Shown piece by piece: positions 56,496-64,000 of a stretch of DNA of 64,000 bases. This DNA comes from Psychrobacter namhaensis (GTDB lineage: Bacteria > Pseudomonadota > Gammaproteobacteria > Pseudomonadales > Moraxellaceae). Position 1 is the first letter of the stretch. Each line of letters starts with the position of its first letter. The stretch spans positions 1 through 64,000 of the forward strand of contig NZ_JABASS010000013.1 of the NCBI RefSeq assembly GCF_016107545.1, read 5' to 3'. The translations under genes were made by a program, and so were the position numbers. The notes under the pieces were generated by a model. That model was not told where the DNA came from. It saw only the letters and a program-made list of their open reading frames with translations, and did no database searches.

Positions 56496-57373
56496 TAGGC
56501 CACCTCGTTAAAATCAGTTTTGCCAATACGGCGACTACTGGCACGGTAGGCGAGTAACAATATGGCCATCGCCAATGTCAGTAACACGCTGGCGGCTGCC
56601 CCAAACGGCCAATCGCGCGCATCCAAAAATTGGTTTTTGATAATATTACCCACCAACAGATTGCGTGAACCGCCTAAAATATCGGCCACATAGAACATGC
56701 CCATCGCAGGCAATAACACTAAAAGTACCCCTGAAATGATACCAGGCGTCGTTAATGGTAGTACCACATGCCAAAAGGTCTGCGTCTTTGAAGCGCCCAA
56801 ATCTTGTGAGGCCAGCAGCATGTCGTTACGCAAGTCCGTAAACACCGCGTACAACGGTAATACCATAAAAGGGAATAGTAAATAGGTGAGTCCGGCAATC
56901 ACTGCCCCTTGCGTGTATAAAATATCTATAGGCGCATCGATTACCCCGATCGCTAACAAAGATTTATTGATCAAACCGTTATTGGCAAACAGCAATTTGA
57001 GCGCATAAGTCCGTACCAAAGAATTGGTCCAAAATGGTAGGATCAAGAGCATCATGAGTAGCGGTTGCCAGCGCACTTTTGCCTTGGAAACTAGCCAGGC
57101 AAAAGGGTAACCAAGCAACAAGCAAATAACCGTCGTGATACTTGCCATCCATAACGAATGGACAAACACCTCAAAATACAGCGGGTCAAGCATGCGCACG
57201 TAGCTATCGATGCTGATAGGCAAGCTAATAAAAACACTGCTATCACGGGTCAAAAAACTGACAGCGATCACCAAAATATTGGGCAACAGCGCAAATATCA
57301 GCAACCAGCCCCAAATCAGCCAAAGAGTGGCAGTACGAAAAGGGCTTTTACTGCCTAAGCTATTACGTGCCAT
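56495..57373 (-). CDS. potB: Spermidine/putrescine ABC transporter permease PotB-like
   Basis: A 292-residue permease with six hydrophobic segments; the EAA loop is ASQDLGASKTQTFWHVVLPL near 200. PFWTNSLVRTYALKLLFANNG near 115-135 is typical of PotB/PotH. It overlaps potA upstream by one base (TGATG) and potC downstream by one base, so the three genes form a tight operon. Confidence 0.9.
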   Translation of the reverse strand: MARNSLGSKSPFRTATLWLIWGWLLIFALLPNILVIAVSFLTRDSSVFISLPISIDSYVRMLDPLYFEVFVHSLWMASITTVICLLLGYPFAWLVSKAKVRWQPLLMMLLILPFWTNSLVRTYALKLLFANNGLINKSLLAIGVIDAPIDILYTQGAVIAGLTYLLFPFMVLPLYAVFTDLRNDMLLASQDLGASKTQTFWHVVLPLTTPGIISGVLLVLLPAMGMFYVADILGGSRNLLVGNIIKNQFLDARDWPFGAAASVLLTLAMAILLLAYRASSRRIGKTDFNEVA

Positions 57374-58614
57374 CAGCTGCCATCCTTTTGCGCCGTTTTA
57401 CTTTTTATCGCCCCGTCTTCTTCGGGCAATACCCACTCCCAGCCATCAACCCAAGCGACTTTAACCGCCTCATACAATTTATAATCAAAGCTTGGGTCAT
57501 CCTCATCAAAGAACTCAGAGGCTTTGATCACATGACCGTTGGCCAGCTCAATGATCGAATCTAAGGTGCTGCCTTTATAGTTACTTTCGATGACACGACC
57601 TAGTAGGCCACTATGAGCCGTGTCTTTGGGGTCATAAATCCGCAAATCTTCAGGGCGGAGGAGTAAATTGACGATATCGCCAACTTGCACATCGTTCGCA
57701 AAATTAGGGCGACGCAAATTACGTAAGGTCGTTGGGCCATCTTGTGCTTGCGCTTCACAGACTTCAACCTCGATACGACCATTGGTTACATTGCCATCAC
57801 GGTCTGGCTGCTCAGGGTAGACGCCTTGAACCTCTGCTTTAAAGAGGTTGGTCTCACCGATGAATTTAGCGGTAAACAAATTGGCAGGGGTTTCATAGAT
57901 TTCAATCGGCGTACCGATTTGTTGAAACGTGCCGTCTTTCATCACGGCAATGCGATCTGACATGGACAGCGCTTCTTCTTGGTCATGAGTGACAAAGACA
58001 AAAGTAATGCCCAGCTCACGTTGCAGACGCTTAAGCTCTGATTGCATTTGCAAACGCAGTTTGTGATCGAGTGCCGATAGCGGCTCATCAAGCAATAATA
58101 ATTTAGGACGATTAATCACCGCGCGTGCAATCGCCACGCGCTGCTGCTGCCCACCCGATAAATCTTGCGGCTTACGATTGGCCAAATGCTCTAATTGCAC
58201 CATGGCGAGCATCTCGCGCACGCGAGTGTTAATCTCGTCTTTAGGTACTTTTTTGAGTTTCAATCCGTAAGCGACGTTTTGCGCGACAGTCATGTGGGGA
58301 AACAGGGCATACTGCTGAAACACCGTATTGACCGGACGCTTATCGGCTGGCAAGCCTGCCATCTGCACACCATCTAAATAGATGGCGCCCGCGTTTGGTT
58401 GCTCAAAGCCAGCGATTAAGCGTAGTAAGGTGGTTTTACCGCAGCCTGATGGGCCAAGCAGGGTCAAAAACTCACCATGCTTAATATCAAGGTTGATGTC
58501 TTTTAGTACTTCAGTTTGATCATAGGTTTTTTTTAGACCAGTCAGTTGCAGTAGCACCTTGTCATCGTCAGGCGACACAGAGTTTCTATGCGCAGTTGGA
58601 GGTGAATTGGTCAT
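57373..58614 (-). CDS. potA: Spermidine/putrescine ABC transporter ATPase PotA-like
   Basis: A 413-residue ABC ATPase with Walker [18 protein letters not shown] (about residues 54-70), signature [15 protein letters not shown], Walker [13 protein letters not shown] and switch HDQEEAL. The C-terminal TOBE domain (about 250-400) includes [14 protein letters not shown] and [14 protein letters not shown]. First gene of potABC; GAGGAAC precedes the ATG. The substrate-binding protein PotD is not encoded in this window, so the polyamine specificity is an assumption from sequence similarity. Confidence 0.9.
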   Translation of the reverse strand: MTNSPPTAHRNSVSPDDDKVLLQLTGLKKTYDQTEVLKDINLDIKHGEFLTLLGPSGCGKTTLLRLIAGFEQPNAGAIYLDGVQMAGLPADKRPVNTVFQQYALFPHMTVAQNVAYGLKLKKVPKDEINTRVREMLAMVQLEHLANRKPQDLSGGQQQRVAIARAVINRPKLLLLDEPLSALDHKLRLQMQSELKRLQRELGITFVFVTHDQEEALSMSDRIAVMKDGTFQQIGTPIEIYETPANLFTAKFIGETNLFKAEVQGVYPEQPDRDGNVTNGRIEVEVCEAQAQDGPTTLRNLRRPNFANDVQVGDIVNLLLRPEDLRIYDPKDTAHSGLLGRVIESNYKGSTLDSIIELANGHVIKASEFFDEDDPSFDYKLYEAVKVAWVDGWEWVLPEEDGAIKSKTAQKDGS

Positions 58615-59136
58615 AATATGTGTTCCTCAGCATCCAACATCTCAGTACAGTTATTTATCTGGGGCACTGTCATCAAGGTGGCTTGGTATGGGTATAAGCT
58701 CTGAATATAAACCTAGTCTGGTCGCCGCGTATTATAACAAACCCTTGCTACAAATCAGTGCAACTTCGTTAATGTTATGCGTCCAGCTCCATTAAGTTGC
58801 TAATGTTTTTTTATCTATGAGTCTTAGCTTGTGATTTTTGGTGGCCTATGTATGTTTTGGGCGCACATACCTATTTTTAATGATGGCTTACCGTTTTATA
58901 AGCTTGTGCGGCTGGTCATAATTGCCTTGGTGTAACGACATTAAAACAAAATTTTTTATCATTTTTTCGCCTTTATTCCTATACAATCCCTTTATGGCAG
59001 ACAAAGATAATGAGTCTGCTGGCTGAACAATGCCTCGCTGAATAGTGGCTTACAAATCGTGCAGCCAACCTGTATTTGAATAAACAGATGTAAAGCAGCT
59101 TATAACTCTAACATTATTGATGATAAAGGATGCCCT
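58615..59136. other. Intergenic region between potA and the carbonic anhydrase gene
   Basis: About 520 bases between divergent genes. GTATGT/ACATAC near 58849-58870 can form a small hairpin followed by a short T-run; this is weak. No gene or known riboswitch. Confidence 0.4.
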
Positions 59137-59775
59137 ATGCCCAATGATAAACGCCCAAAAACAGGTCAAGAAGCCCTAGCCATGCTAAAAGAAGGCAATG
59201 AGCGCTATGTGGATAGCTTGACCAATGCTGATCCGCTCATGCAAAAACGCCCTGAATTGGTCAGTAAGCAAGACCCACTCGCCATTATTTTAGGCTGCTC
59301 AGATGCTCGGGTCCCCGTTGAGATTGTCTTCGACCAAGGGTTGGGTGATTTATTTGTCATTCGGGTCGCGGGCAATGTGGTTGCGCCCTCACAGATTGGC
59401 TCAGTTGAGTTTGCCGCCGAAACATTTGGTACCAAGCTGGTGGTCGTGCTTGGACATTCACATTGCGGTGCGGTAACGGCTTGCGTCGAAACACTGATCA
59501 ATCCTGAGCAAAATTATTCTCCCAATTTGCAGTCAATCGTTGACCGCATTCGCCCAAGCGTTTATAACTTGCACGAGCTGGCGACCGCCAATGGTCAAGA
59601 CGTCGATGCCGACGAGTTGGTCGATCGCGCTATCCGAGCCAATGTACGTATGTCAGTGAGCCAGCTTAAGCATGGTTCGCGGGCGTTAGAGGACTTAACC
59701 AATAGTGGTCAATTGCTCGTCGTTGGGGCAGAGTATGATCTAGAGACAGGCAAAGTAAGATTCTTAGACAGCTAA
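59137..59775 (+). CDS. can: Beta-class carbonic anhydrase
   Basis: A 212-residue zinc enzyme for CO2/bicarbonate exchange. Zinc ligands and partners are visible: CSDARV (Cys about 55, Asp about 57, Arg about 59) and GHSHCGAV (His about 108, Cys about 111). DLFVIRVAGNVV near 69-80 is a family signature. Length and motifs fit E. coli Can and its relatives. AAAGGATG precedes the ATG; monocistronic as far as seen. Confidence 0.94.
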   Translation: MPNDKRPKTGQEALAMLKEGNERYVDSLTNADPLMQKRPELVSKQDPLAIILGCSDARVPVEIVFDQGLGDLFVIRVAGNVVAPSQIGSVEFAAETFGTKLVVVLGHSHCGAVTACVETLINPEQNYSPNLQSIVDRIRPSVYNLHELATANGQDVDADELVDRAIRANVRMSVSQLKHGSRALEDLTNSGQLLVVGAEYDLETGKVRFLDS

Positions 59776-59920
59776 CTCGTATTTTAAATGGCGCATACGC
59801 TCTTACAAAAACCTCTCAATCCTTTCACAAATTTTTATTATGATGAGAGGGGCAGGCGCGTCACTACCACTGCGGGGCGTCTGTTTACCACTTTATTTTC
59901 TGAAACACATTAGGATAATT

Positions 59921-60493
59921 ATGTCTAACTTATCATCTAACCATAACAATAATGACTCAAATATAGCTCAGCCTGCGAGCAGCGTAAACACAGATGGCGT
60001 ACAGCCCATCTCAGCTCAGACGACAGGCTTTACGTTTAATCACACCATGCTACGGGTAAAAGATCCGGCCAAATCATTGGCGTTTTATACGGGTGTTCTT
60101 GGCATGACTTTGCTGGCGGTAAAAAAATTCCCTGATATGGGGTTTGATTTATACTTTTTAGCCAAGCTTACCGAGAGTGAGCGTGAAAGTCTGCCTGCTG
60201 GTGATGACTTGGAAATTTTTGCGTTTCGTCAGCGCGGTATCTTGGAGTTGACGCATAACTATGGTACCGAAACAAAAGCGGACTTTAGCTATCATGATGG
60301 CAACCAAGAACCCCAAGGTTTTGGACACATCTGTTTTAGTGTGCCGAGCCTAGATGAGGCTGTCGCTTGGTTTGATAAAAATGAGGTCGAGTTTAAAAAA
60401 CGTCCAGAAGATGGCAGTATGAAAAACATTGCGTTCATCAAAGACGTTGATGGCTATTGGATTGAGATTGTACAAGCCGATTTGATGGGCTAA
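59921..60493 (+). CDS. gloA: Lactoylglutathione lyase (glyoxalase I)
   Basis: Converts the methylglyoxal-glutathione adduct to lactoylglutathione. The 191-residue chain from ATG 59921 (AGGATAATT upstream) has a 40-residue Asn/Ser-rich N-terminus, then the glyoxalase fold: FNHTMLRVKDPAKSLAFYTG (first metal-binding region), LELTHNYGTE, GFGHICFSV and IAFIKDVDGYWIEIVQ with metal-binding His/Glu. This longer type resembles the yeast/plant and Pseudomonas long GloA, usually Zn-dependent; the metal is not determinable here. Confidence 0.92.
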   Translation: MSNLSSNHNNNDSNIAQPASSVNTDGVQPISAQTTGFTFNHTMLRVKDPAKSLAFYTGVLGMTLLAVKKFPDMGFDLYFLAKLTESERESLPAGDDLEIFAFRQRGILELTHNYGTETKADFSYHDGNQEPQGFGHICFSVPSLDEAVAWFDKNEVEFKKRPEDGSMKNIAFIKDVDGYWIEIVQADLMG

Positions 60494-60592
60494 ATGGCGG
60501 GTTAGTCGTGGACTACTCAGCACTCAGCTGTTCAGCCATCACGCCCTTTGTTTATAAACACGCGCTAACCTAGCTGTAGGAGTACCTCGTTT

Positions 60593-61546
60593 ATGCCCAC
60601 CCCTGATGTGAGCCGCCTATCGAATACGGTAGCCGATGGTATGACCATTTATCAACAAGTGGTCTATACCACGCGGGATCTGGCGAGTGGCTTTATCGAG
60701 CGTATTCCTTATTTTGTGGCAGCCCTCATTGTGCTGGGTATTTTTTGGCTGTTGTCCCTCTTATTTAAAAAAGTCGTGCACAAATTTTTAGGCGCGCGTG
60801 TGCGTCATCAAAATCTGGTCAAGGTCTTTCAGCGGGTCGGGGGTGCCCTGATCTTATTCATCGGCTTTATGATTGCGATGGTGGTTGCCATACCGGGTTT
60901 TACGCCTGCCAAGCTGATTGGGGCGCTAGGCATTGGTTCTGTTGCCATTGGTTTTGCTTTTAAAGACATTTTTCAAAACTTGCTCTCTGGTATTTTGCTC
61001 CTGTTGTCAGAGCCGTTTCGTATTGGCGACCAGATCATTTCAGGCGACTACGAAGGGACAGTTGAAGACATCAAGATTCGCGCGACCACCATCAGAACTT
61101 ATGATGGCAGGCAAGTGGTCATTCCAAACTCCGACTTGTACACCTCTGCCTTGACTGTCAACACAGCGTATAAGCAGCGCCGTCTGCAAGTGGCAGTAGG
61201 CATTGGCTATGAAGATGATATTGAGACAGCGAAATCGAAGATTCTCGCAGCGCTTGGCAAAGCCGGTACGGTGTCCACGCATCAAGCCCCCAGCGTGATT
61301 GCCACAGGGTTTGGTGACTCTTCTATTGATTTGATGGTGCGCTGGTTTATTGATGATGGCACGCAGGCGCACAAAGTCGCTTCTATTCATGAAGTGATGG
61401 TACAAATTAAAAACGCGCTAGATGAGGCGGGCATTAACATTCCCTTTCCTATACGTACTTTGGATCTTGGTGATCCTTCGGTAAAATCCATCGTCAAAAA
61501 ATTGAATGAACAGCACGCTGTCGATGTCAATCAATCAGCAGAATAG
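60593..61546 (+). CDS. Small-conductance mechanosensitive channel, MscS family
   Basis: A 317-residue inner-membrane channel releasing solutes on hypo-osmotic shock. Three N-terminal hydrophobic segments lead into the pore helix and beta domain signature GIGSVAIGFAFKDIFQNL (about residues 117-134), then PFRIGDQII and VVIPNSDL. The C-terminal alpha/beta part (about 200-300) is complete. The downstream gene at 61568 starts 22 bases later and may be cotranscribed. Which MscS subclass it belongs to is not resolved. Confidence 0.93.
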   Translation: MPTPDVSRLSNTVADGMTIYQQVVYTTRDLASGFIERIPYFVAALIVLGIFWLLSLLFKKVVHKFLGARVRHQNLVKVFQRVGGALILFIGFMIAMVVAIPGFTPAKLIGALGIGSVAIGFAFKDIFQNLLSGILLLLSEPFRIGDQIISGDYEGTVEDIKIRATTIRTYDGRQVVIPNSDLYTSALTVNTAYKQRRLQVAVGIGYEDDIETAKSKILAALGKAGTVSTHQAPSVIATGFGDSSIDLMVRWFIDDGTQAHKVASIHEVMVQIKNALDEAGINIPFPIRTLDLGDPSVKSIVKKLNEQHAVDVNQSAE

Positions 61547-61567
61547 TTTGCTTACGTTAAGGCCACT

Positions 61568-62746
61568 TTGACCATGCCCGAAAGAAATATTGCCCTTGGC
61601 ATTATGCAACTCGACGTAGCCGGGAAAAAAAGTGATGGTGCCTTGGAGGCTCTGACCAAGGCTGCTACGGTCGAATTCAACCAGATCATCCAGCAGAAGC
61701 TCGACATTCAGGTGGAGTCGTTTTCGTTCGCAGGACCCAGCTTGACCGCCGAGGAGAACGGCTATCAGGCTCTCGATTTTATACAAATCGGCATCAACGA
61801 GAAAACCGAACGCAAACTGGCCTTTTTGCTCATCATTACGGACGTGGAGATTGCTGCCGCGTCGATGTCTTATCTTCTCGCGCTGCCTTCCCAGCTTACG
61901 AATGTGGCCGTGATTTCCACGCGCCGATTGATCGCCTACGGAGAAGACGAGCTCCCGCAGCAGGAAATCCGTACTAAGCGCCTGACGACCCTGATGCTAC
62001 ATTGCTTCGGGCGCCTACTGAACCTAGACTACGTACAAGGTTCGACCAACTATCTCGCCCGCGTACAGGTGCCTGATGACCTCGACACCATGCAGCATTT
62101 CACCGAGTCGCAACATCAGAAAATGGTCGAAAACTTGCCGAGAGAAGCCAATGATCGCTATTCTGAGAGCAGCAAACTCGCTTTTATTGGACGACACACC
62201 CTAGGTAACCTTCCTCGTATTCTTCGCGGCGCCATCCGGGCCAATCCGGCACGCATTGCTACCAAGCTGCCAACCATGATTGCCACGGCGCTCTCAGTGA
62301 TCATTGTGCTTATCTTTGGCGGGGAGACTTGGGATTTTGCGGCCTCGGTGTCCTATGGGCAATTGGCAGTCTTCGTCTTTGCCAGTTTTCTGACGGCCAC
62401 TTTTGTGCTCTACCGCGCTTTTTCCTTCCGGCTGATCTCTACGCGGCGAGGACAGACATCGGAGAGCTCGGTGGTCACGGCTGGGGCCACTTACCTAGCA
62501 CTGGTGCTGACCTTGATTTGTCTGTTTCTGATGTTTGGTGTGCTGATGTACGGGGTGGTGGTGTTCGTGTTTCCAGATCCGTTGATGAGTACCTGGACCT
62601 CTGATAAGGATGGCGCCTCTTTCGCGGCCCATATGCGGCTGGCCGCCTTTCTAGCGTCCGTTGGGATACTGTCAGGCTCGCTTGGCGGATCGGCAGATTC
62701 CCGCTCGGTGGTACGCAATGTCCTATTTGCCGTGGATGAAACCTAG
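61568..62746 (+). CDS. Membrane protein with degenerate metzincin-like N-terminal domain
   Basis: A 392-residue protein I cannot assign to a characterised family. The N-terminal half (about 1-190) is soluble. Residues 85-155 follow the pattern of archaemetzincins: a hydrophobic strand ending TDVE, a VAVISTRRL strand, and a helix with HCFGRLLNLDY (145-155) at the place of HExxHxxGxxH, with the second, third and last ligands missing. If related, it is inactive. Then come hydrophobic segments at about 233-251, 262-285, 303-336 and 356-374. Base composition is visibly richer in G+C than the flanks, suggesting transfer. TTG at 61568 fits AAGG closely; the ATG at 61574 is the alternative start. Confidence 0.65.
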   Translation: MTMPERNIALGIMQLDVAGKKSDGALEALTKAATVEFNQIIQQKLDIQVESFSFAGPSLTAEENGYQALDFIQIGINEKTERKLAFLLIITDVEIAAASMSYLLALPSQLTNVAVISTRRLIAYGEDELPQQEIRTKRLTTLMLHCFGRLLNLDYVQGSTNYLARVQVPDDLDTMQHFTESQHQKMVENLPREANDRYSESSKLAFIGRHTLGNLPRILRGAIRANPARIATKLPTMIATALSVIIVLIFGGETWDFAASVSYGQLAVFVFASFLTATFVLYRAFSFRLISTRRGQTSESSVVTAGATYLALVLTLICLFLMFGVLMYGVVVFVFPDPLMSTWTSDKDGASFAAHMRLAAFLASVGILSGSLGGSADSRSVVRNVLFAVDET

Positions 62747-62834
62747 GCTGCGCATGTCACGGGATATCATACTTTAGCGCATGCAGTGCTTCTAGAGTAA
62801 GCTGCTTTTCGTTCTTTAGCGTTTCTCAAAGATT

Positions 62835-62871
62835 AAAAAACCGCCATATCAAGGGATGTGGCGGTTTTTTT
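62835..62871. terminator. Bidirectional terminator between convergent genes
   Basis: A 12-base stem AAAAAACCGCCA/TGGCGGTTTTTT with a T-run on each strand. Confidence 0.9.
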
Positions 62872-62892
62872 ATAAAGTAAAAACAAGGCTAC

Positions 62893-63363
62893 TTAGTCAT
62901 TTTTTACTCTAAATTCTGTGTGACAGGATTTGCAGCTTTCACCAACTTGACTGAAGGCAGGCATGACGTCCTCAATACTAGTGGCCGTTTGTGCAGCGGC
63001 GTTTAGTTCAGCGGTTACTTTTTCGAAGTTTTCTGCTTCAGCACGGAAACCATCGACATTAGACCAAACGGCTTCAGTGGCGTTGCCGGCTGCTTCTTGG
63101 TTGGCAAAATGACTCCAAGGAGTGGCGGCGTCGTCTGCTAAGAATGCAGCTTGCTCTTGAAACACTTCGGCATCAAAGGTATCAGGTGCTTTAGCCATAT
63201 CACCCATAACGCCCATCGCATCACCCCAGCTTTTCATGCTGTCTTGACGGGCTTTTACGTCAGGGTCGGTGGGGCTGCTACAAGCTGTCATCCCTAAGGC
63301 GGCGGCCATCAAGGTGATGCCGAAGATAGATTTCAATGATTTGTTGGTGTGGATCTGTGCCAT
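62893..63363 (-). CDS. Cytochrome c'-like lipoprotein
   Basis: A 156-residue predicted lipoprotein: signal peptide with lipobox MTAC (Cys about 26) and a helical domain ending in the heme motif CKSCH near the C-terminus (SCKSCHTEFRVKND). The C-terminal heme with no distal methionine is the arrangement of cytochrome c' and cytochrome b562-like four-helix bundles, which bind NO or act in electron transfer. ATG 63363 has AAAGGAG upstream and puts the signal peptide at the N-terminus; the longer frame from 63456 does not. Confidence 0.85.
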   Translation of the reverse strand: MAQIHTNKSLKSIFGITLMAAALGMTACSSPTDPDVKARQDSMKSWGDAMGVMGDMAKAPDTFDAEVFQEQAAFLADDAATPWSHFANQEAAGNATEAVWSNVDGFRAEAENFEKVTAELNAAAQTATSIEDVMPAFSQVGESCKSCHTEFRVKND

Positions 63364-63727
63364 ATGAATTACTCCTTTAAATTTGGCTAATAGTAGGGGC
63401 GTTTGCAGACGCTGGCCTAATGGTAAAGTCTTATTATAAAAAACGCTGCCTAACAAACATTTGGAAGCGCACTCGCTTCTAACGGGTTTTGCTAAAAATA
63501 AATTCTATTGTAACGGTTATCTACATCAAGGTAGTTAGTATAGTTGTTATATCATCGTAATATTTAAGGTAACGATAAGGTGTATCGTTTCAGATCTCCC
63601 TATTTTAGATTAAAAGGCTGACACAAATAAGGCCAGCTACGATGGCTGACCTTATGAGCATTCTCTAAACAGGCACTTTCTAAATAGGCATTCTCTAAAA
63701 ATGATAGATTTTATGGTGTATAAAAAA
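63364..63727. other. Intergenic region with a 15-base tandem repeat
   Basis: About 360 bases between the cytochrome gene and hemF. It holds a 3-unit tandem repeat (63658-63702) and an imperfect AAGGCCAGC/GCTGACCTT hairpin near 63629-63653 that lacks a T-run. No gene seen. Confidence 0.5.
63658..63702. repeat. 15-base tandem repeat, three units
   Basis: Three head-to-tail units, GCATTCTCTAAACAG, GCACTTTCTAAATAG and GCATTCTCTAAAAAT, lie just downstream of hemF. They are too short and irregular for a CRISPR. Confidence 0.85.

Positions 63728-64000
<273 letters not shown>

Noticed and set aside
63658..63702. Small CRISPR-like array
   Set aside because: The repeats are 15 bases, adjacent without spacers, and no cas gene is present.

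Overview
The window reads as chromosomal DNA of a gammaproteobacterium of the Moraxellaceae, most likely Psychrobacter. This is an inference from gene order (lptM-lysA-dapF-xerC; kbl before tdh; rpsU-yqeY next to tsaD), from protein character, and from moderate to low G+C with AT-rich intergenic DNA. I saw no rRNA or tRNA gene, CRISPR array, transposase or integrase of a mobile element.

Layout. 1-8758: pirin, an HI0933-type flavoprotein, acetyl-CoA synthetase (acsA), an FAD oxidoreductase coupled to an MgtC-like protein, pgsA and a PPOX-fold stress protein, with a candidate small RNA on the minus strand near 7023-7115. 9378-13394: purL. 13479-16619: a very AT-rich orphan gene joining an HD domain to a GHKL/Hsp90-type ATPase, the clearest accessory gene here. 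16887-19302: the threonine degradation pair kbl-tdh, with a palindromic repeat element in the gap between the genes and a second copy upstream. 19781-23395: a small charged protein, an AmiD-like amidase, a MOSC protein, rsfS and nadD. 23561-27070: ackA-pta. 27655-31596: lptM, lysA, dapF, xerC. 31674-40900: nitrilase-family hydrolase, rpoN, hpf, thiS, a DUF423 protein, rpoH, a TusA-like protein, a BepA-like protease, yqeY, rpsU. 41352-44107: two acidic lipoproteins (one a cytochrome c), tsaD, crcB.

44281-50527 is a metal-resistance block: copA-cueR (minus) divergent from a small CopZ-like chaperone, then cadR divergent from a Zn/Cd/Pb P-type ATPase. The three efflux or chaperone promoters have the 19-bp spacer typical of MerR-family activation. 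50643-54395 holds a GlxA-type regulator divergent from a cysteine hydrolase, a lipoprotein metallo-hydrolase and a luciferase-like monooxygenase interrupted by one in-frame TAG. 54681-58614 is potABC followed by metR on the minus strand, with no potD in view. 59137-64000: carbonic anhydrase, gloA, an MscS channel, an unusual membrane protein with higher G+C and a degenerate metzincin-like motif, a cytochrome c'-like lipoprotein and the C-terminal part of hemF.

Working together: acsA and ackA-pta cover both directions of acetate/acetyl-CoA exchange; kbl-tdh feeds threonine carbon to acetyl-CoA and glycine; lysA/dapF supply lysine and meso-diaminopimelate for the wall; rpoN, rpoH and hpf are global regulators of transcription and translation. 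The parts most worth following up are the HD-GHKL gene, the covarying palindromic elements, the minus-strand sRNA candidate, the degenerate metzincin membrane protein and the amber codon in the monooxygenase. No multi-gene undescribed system is convincingly present.
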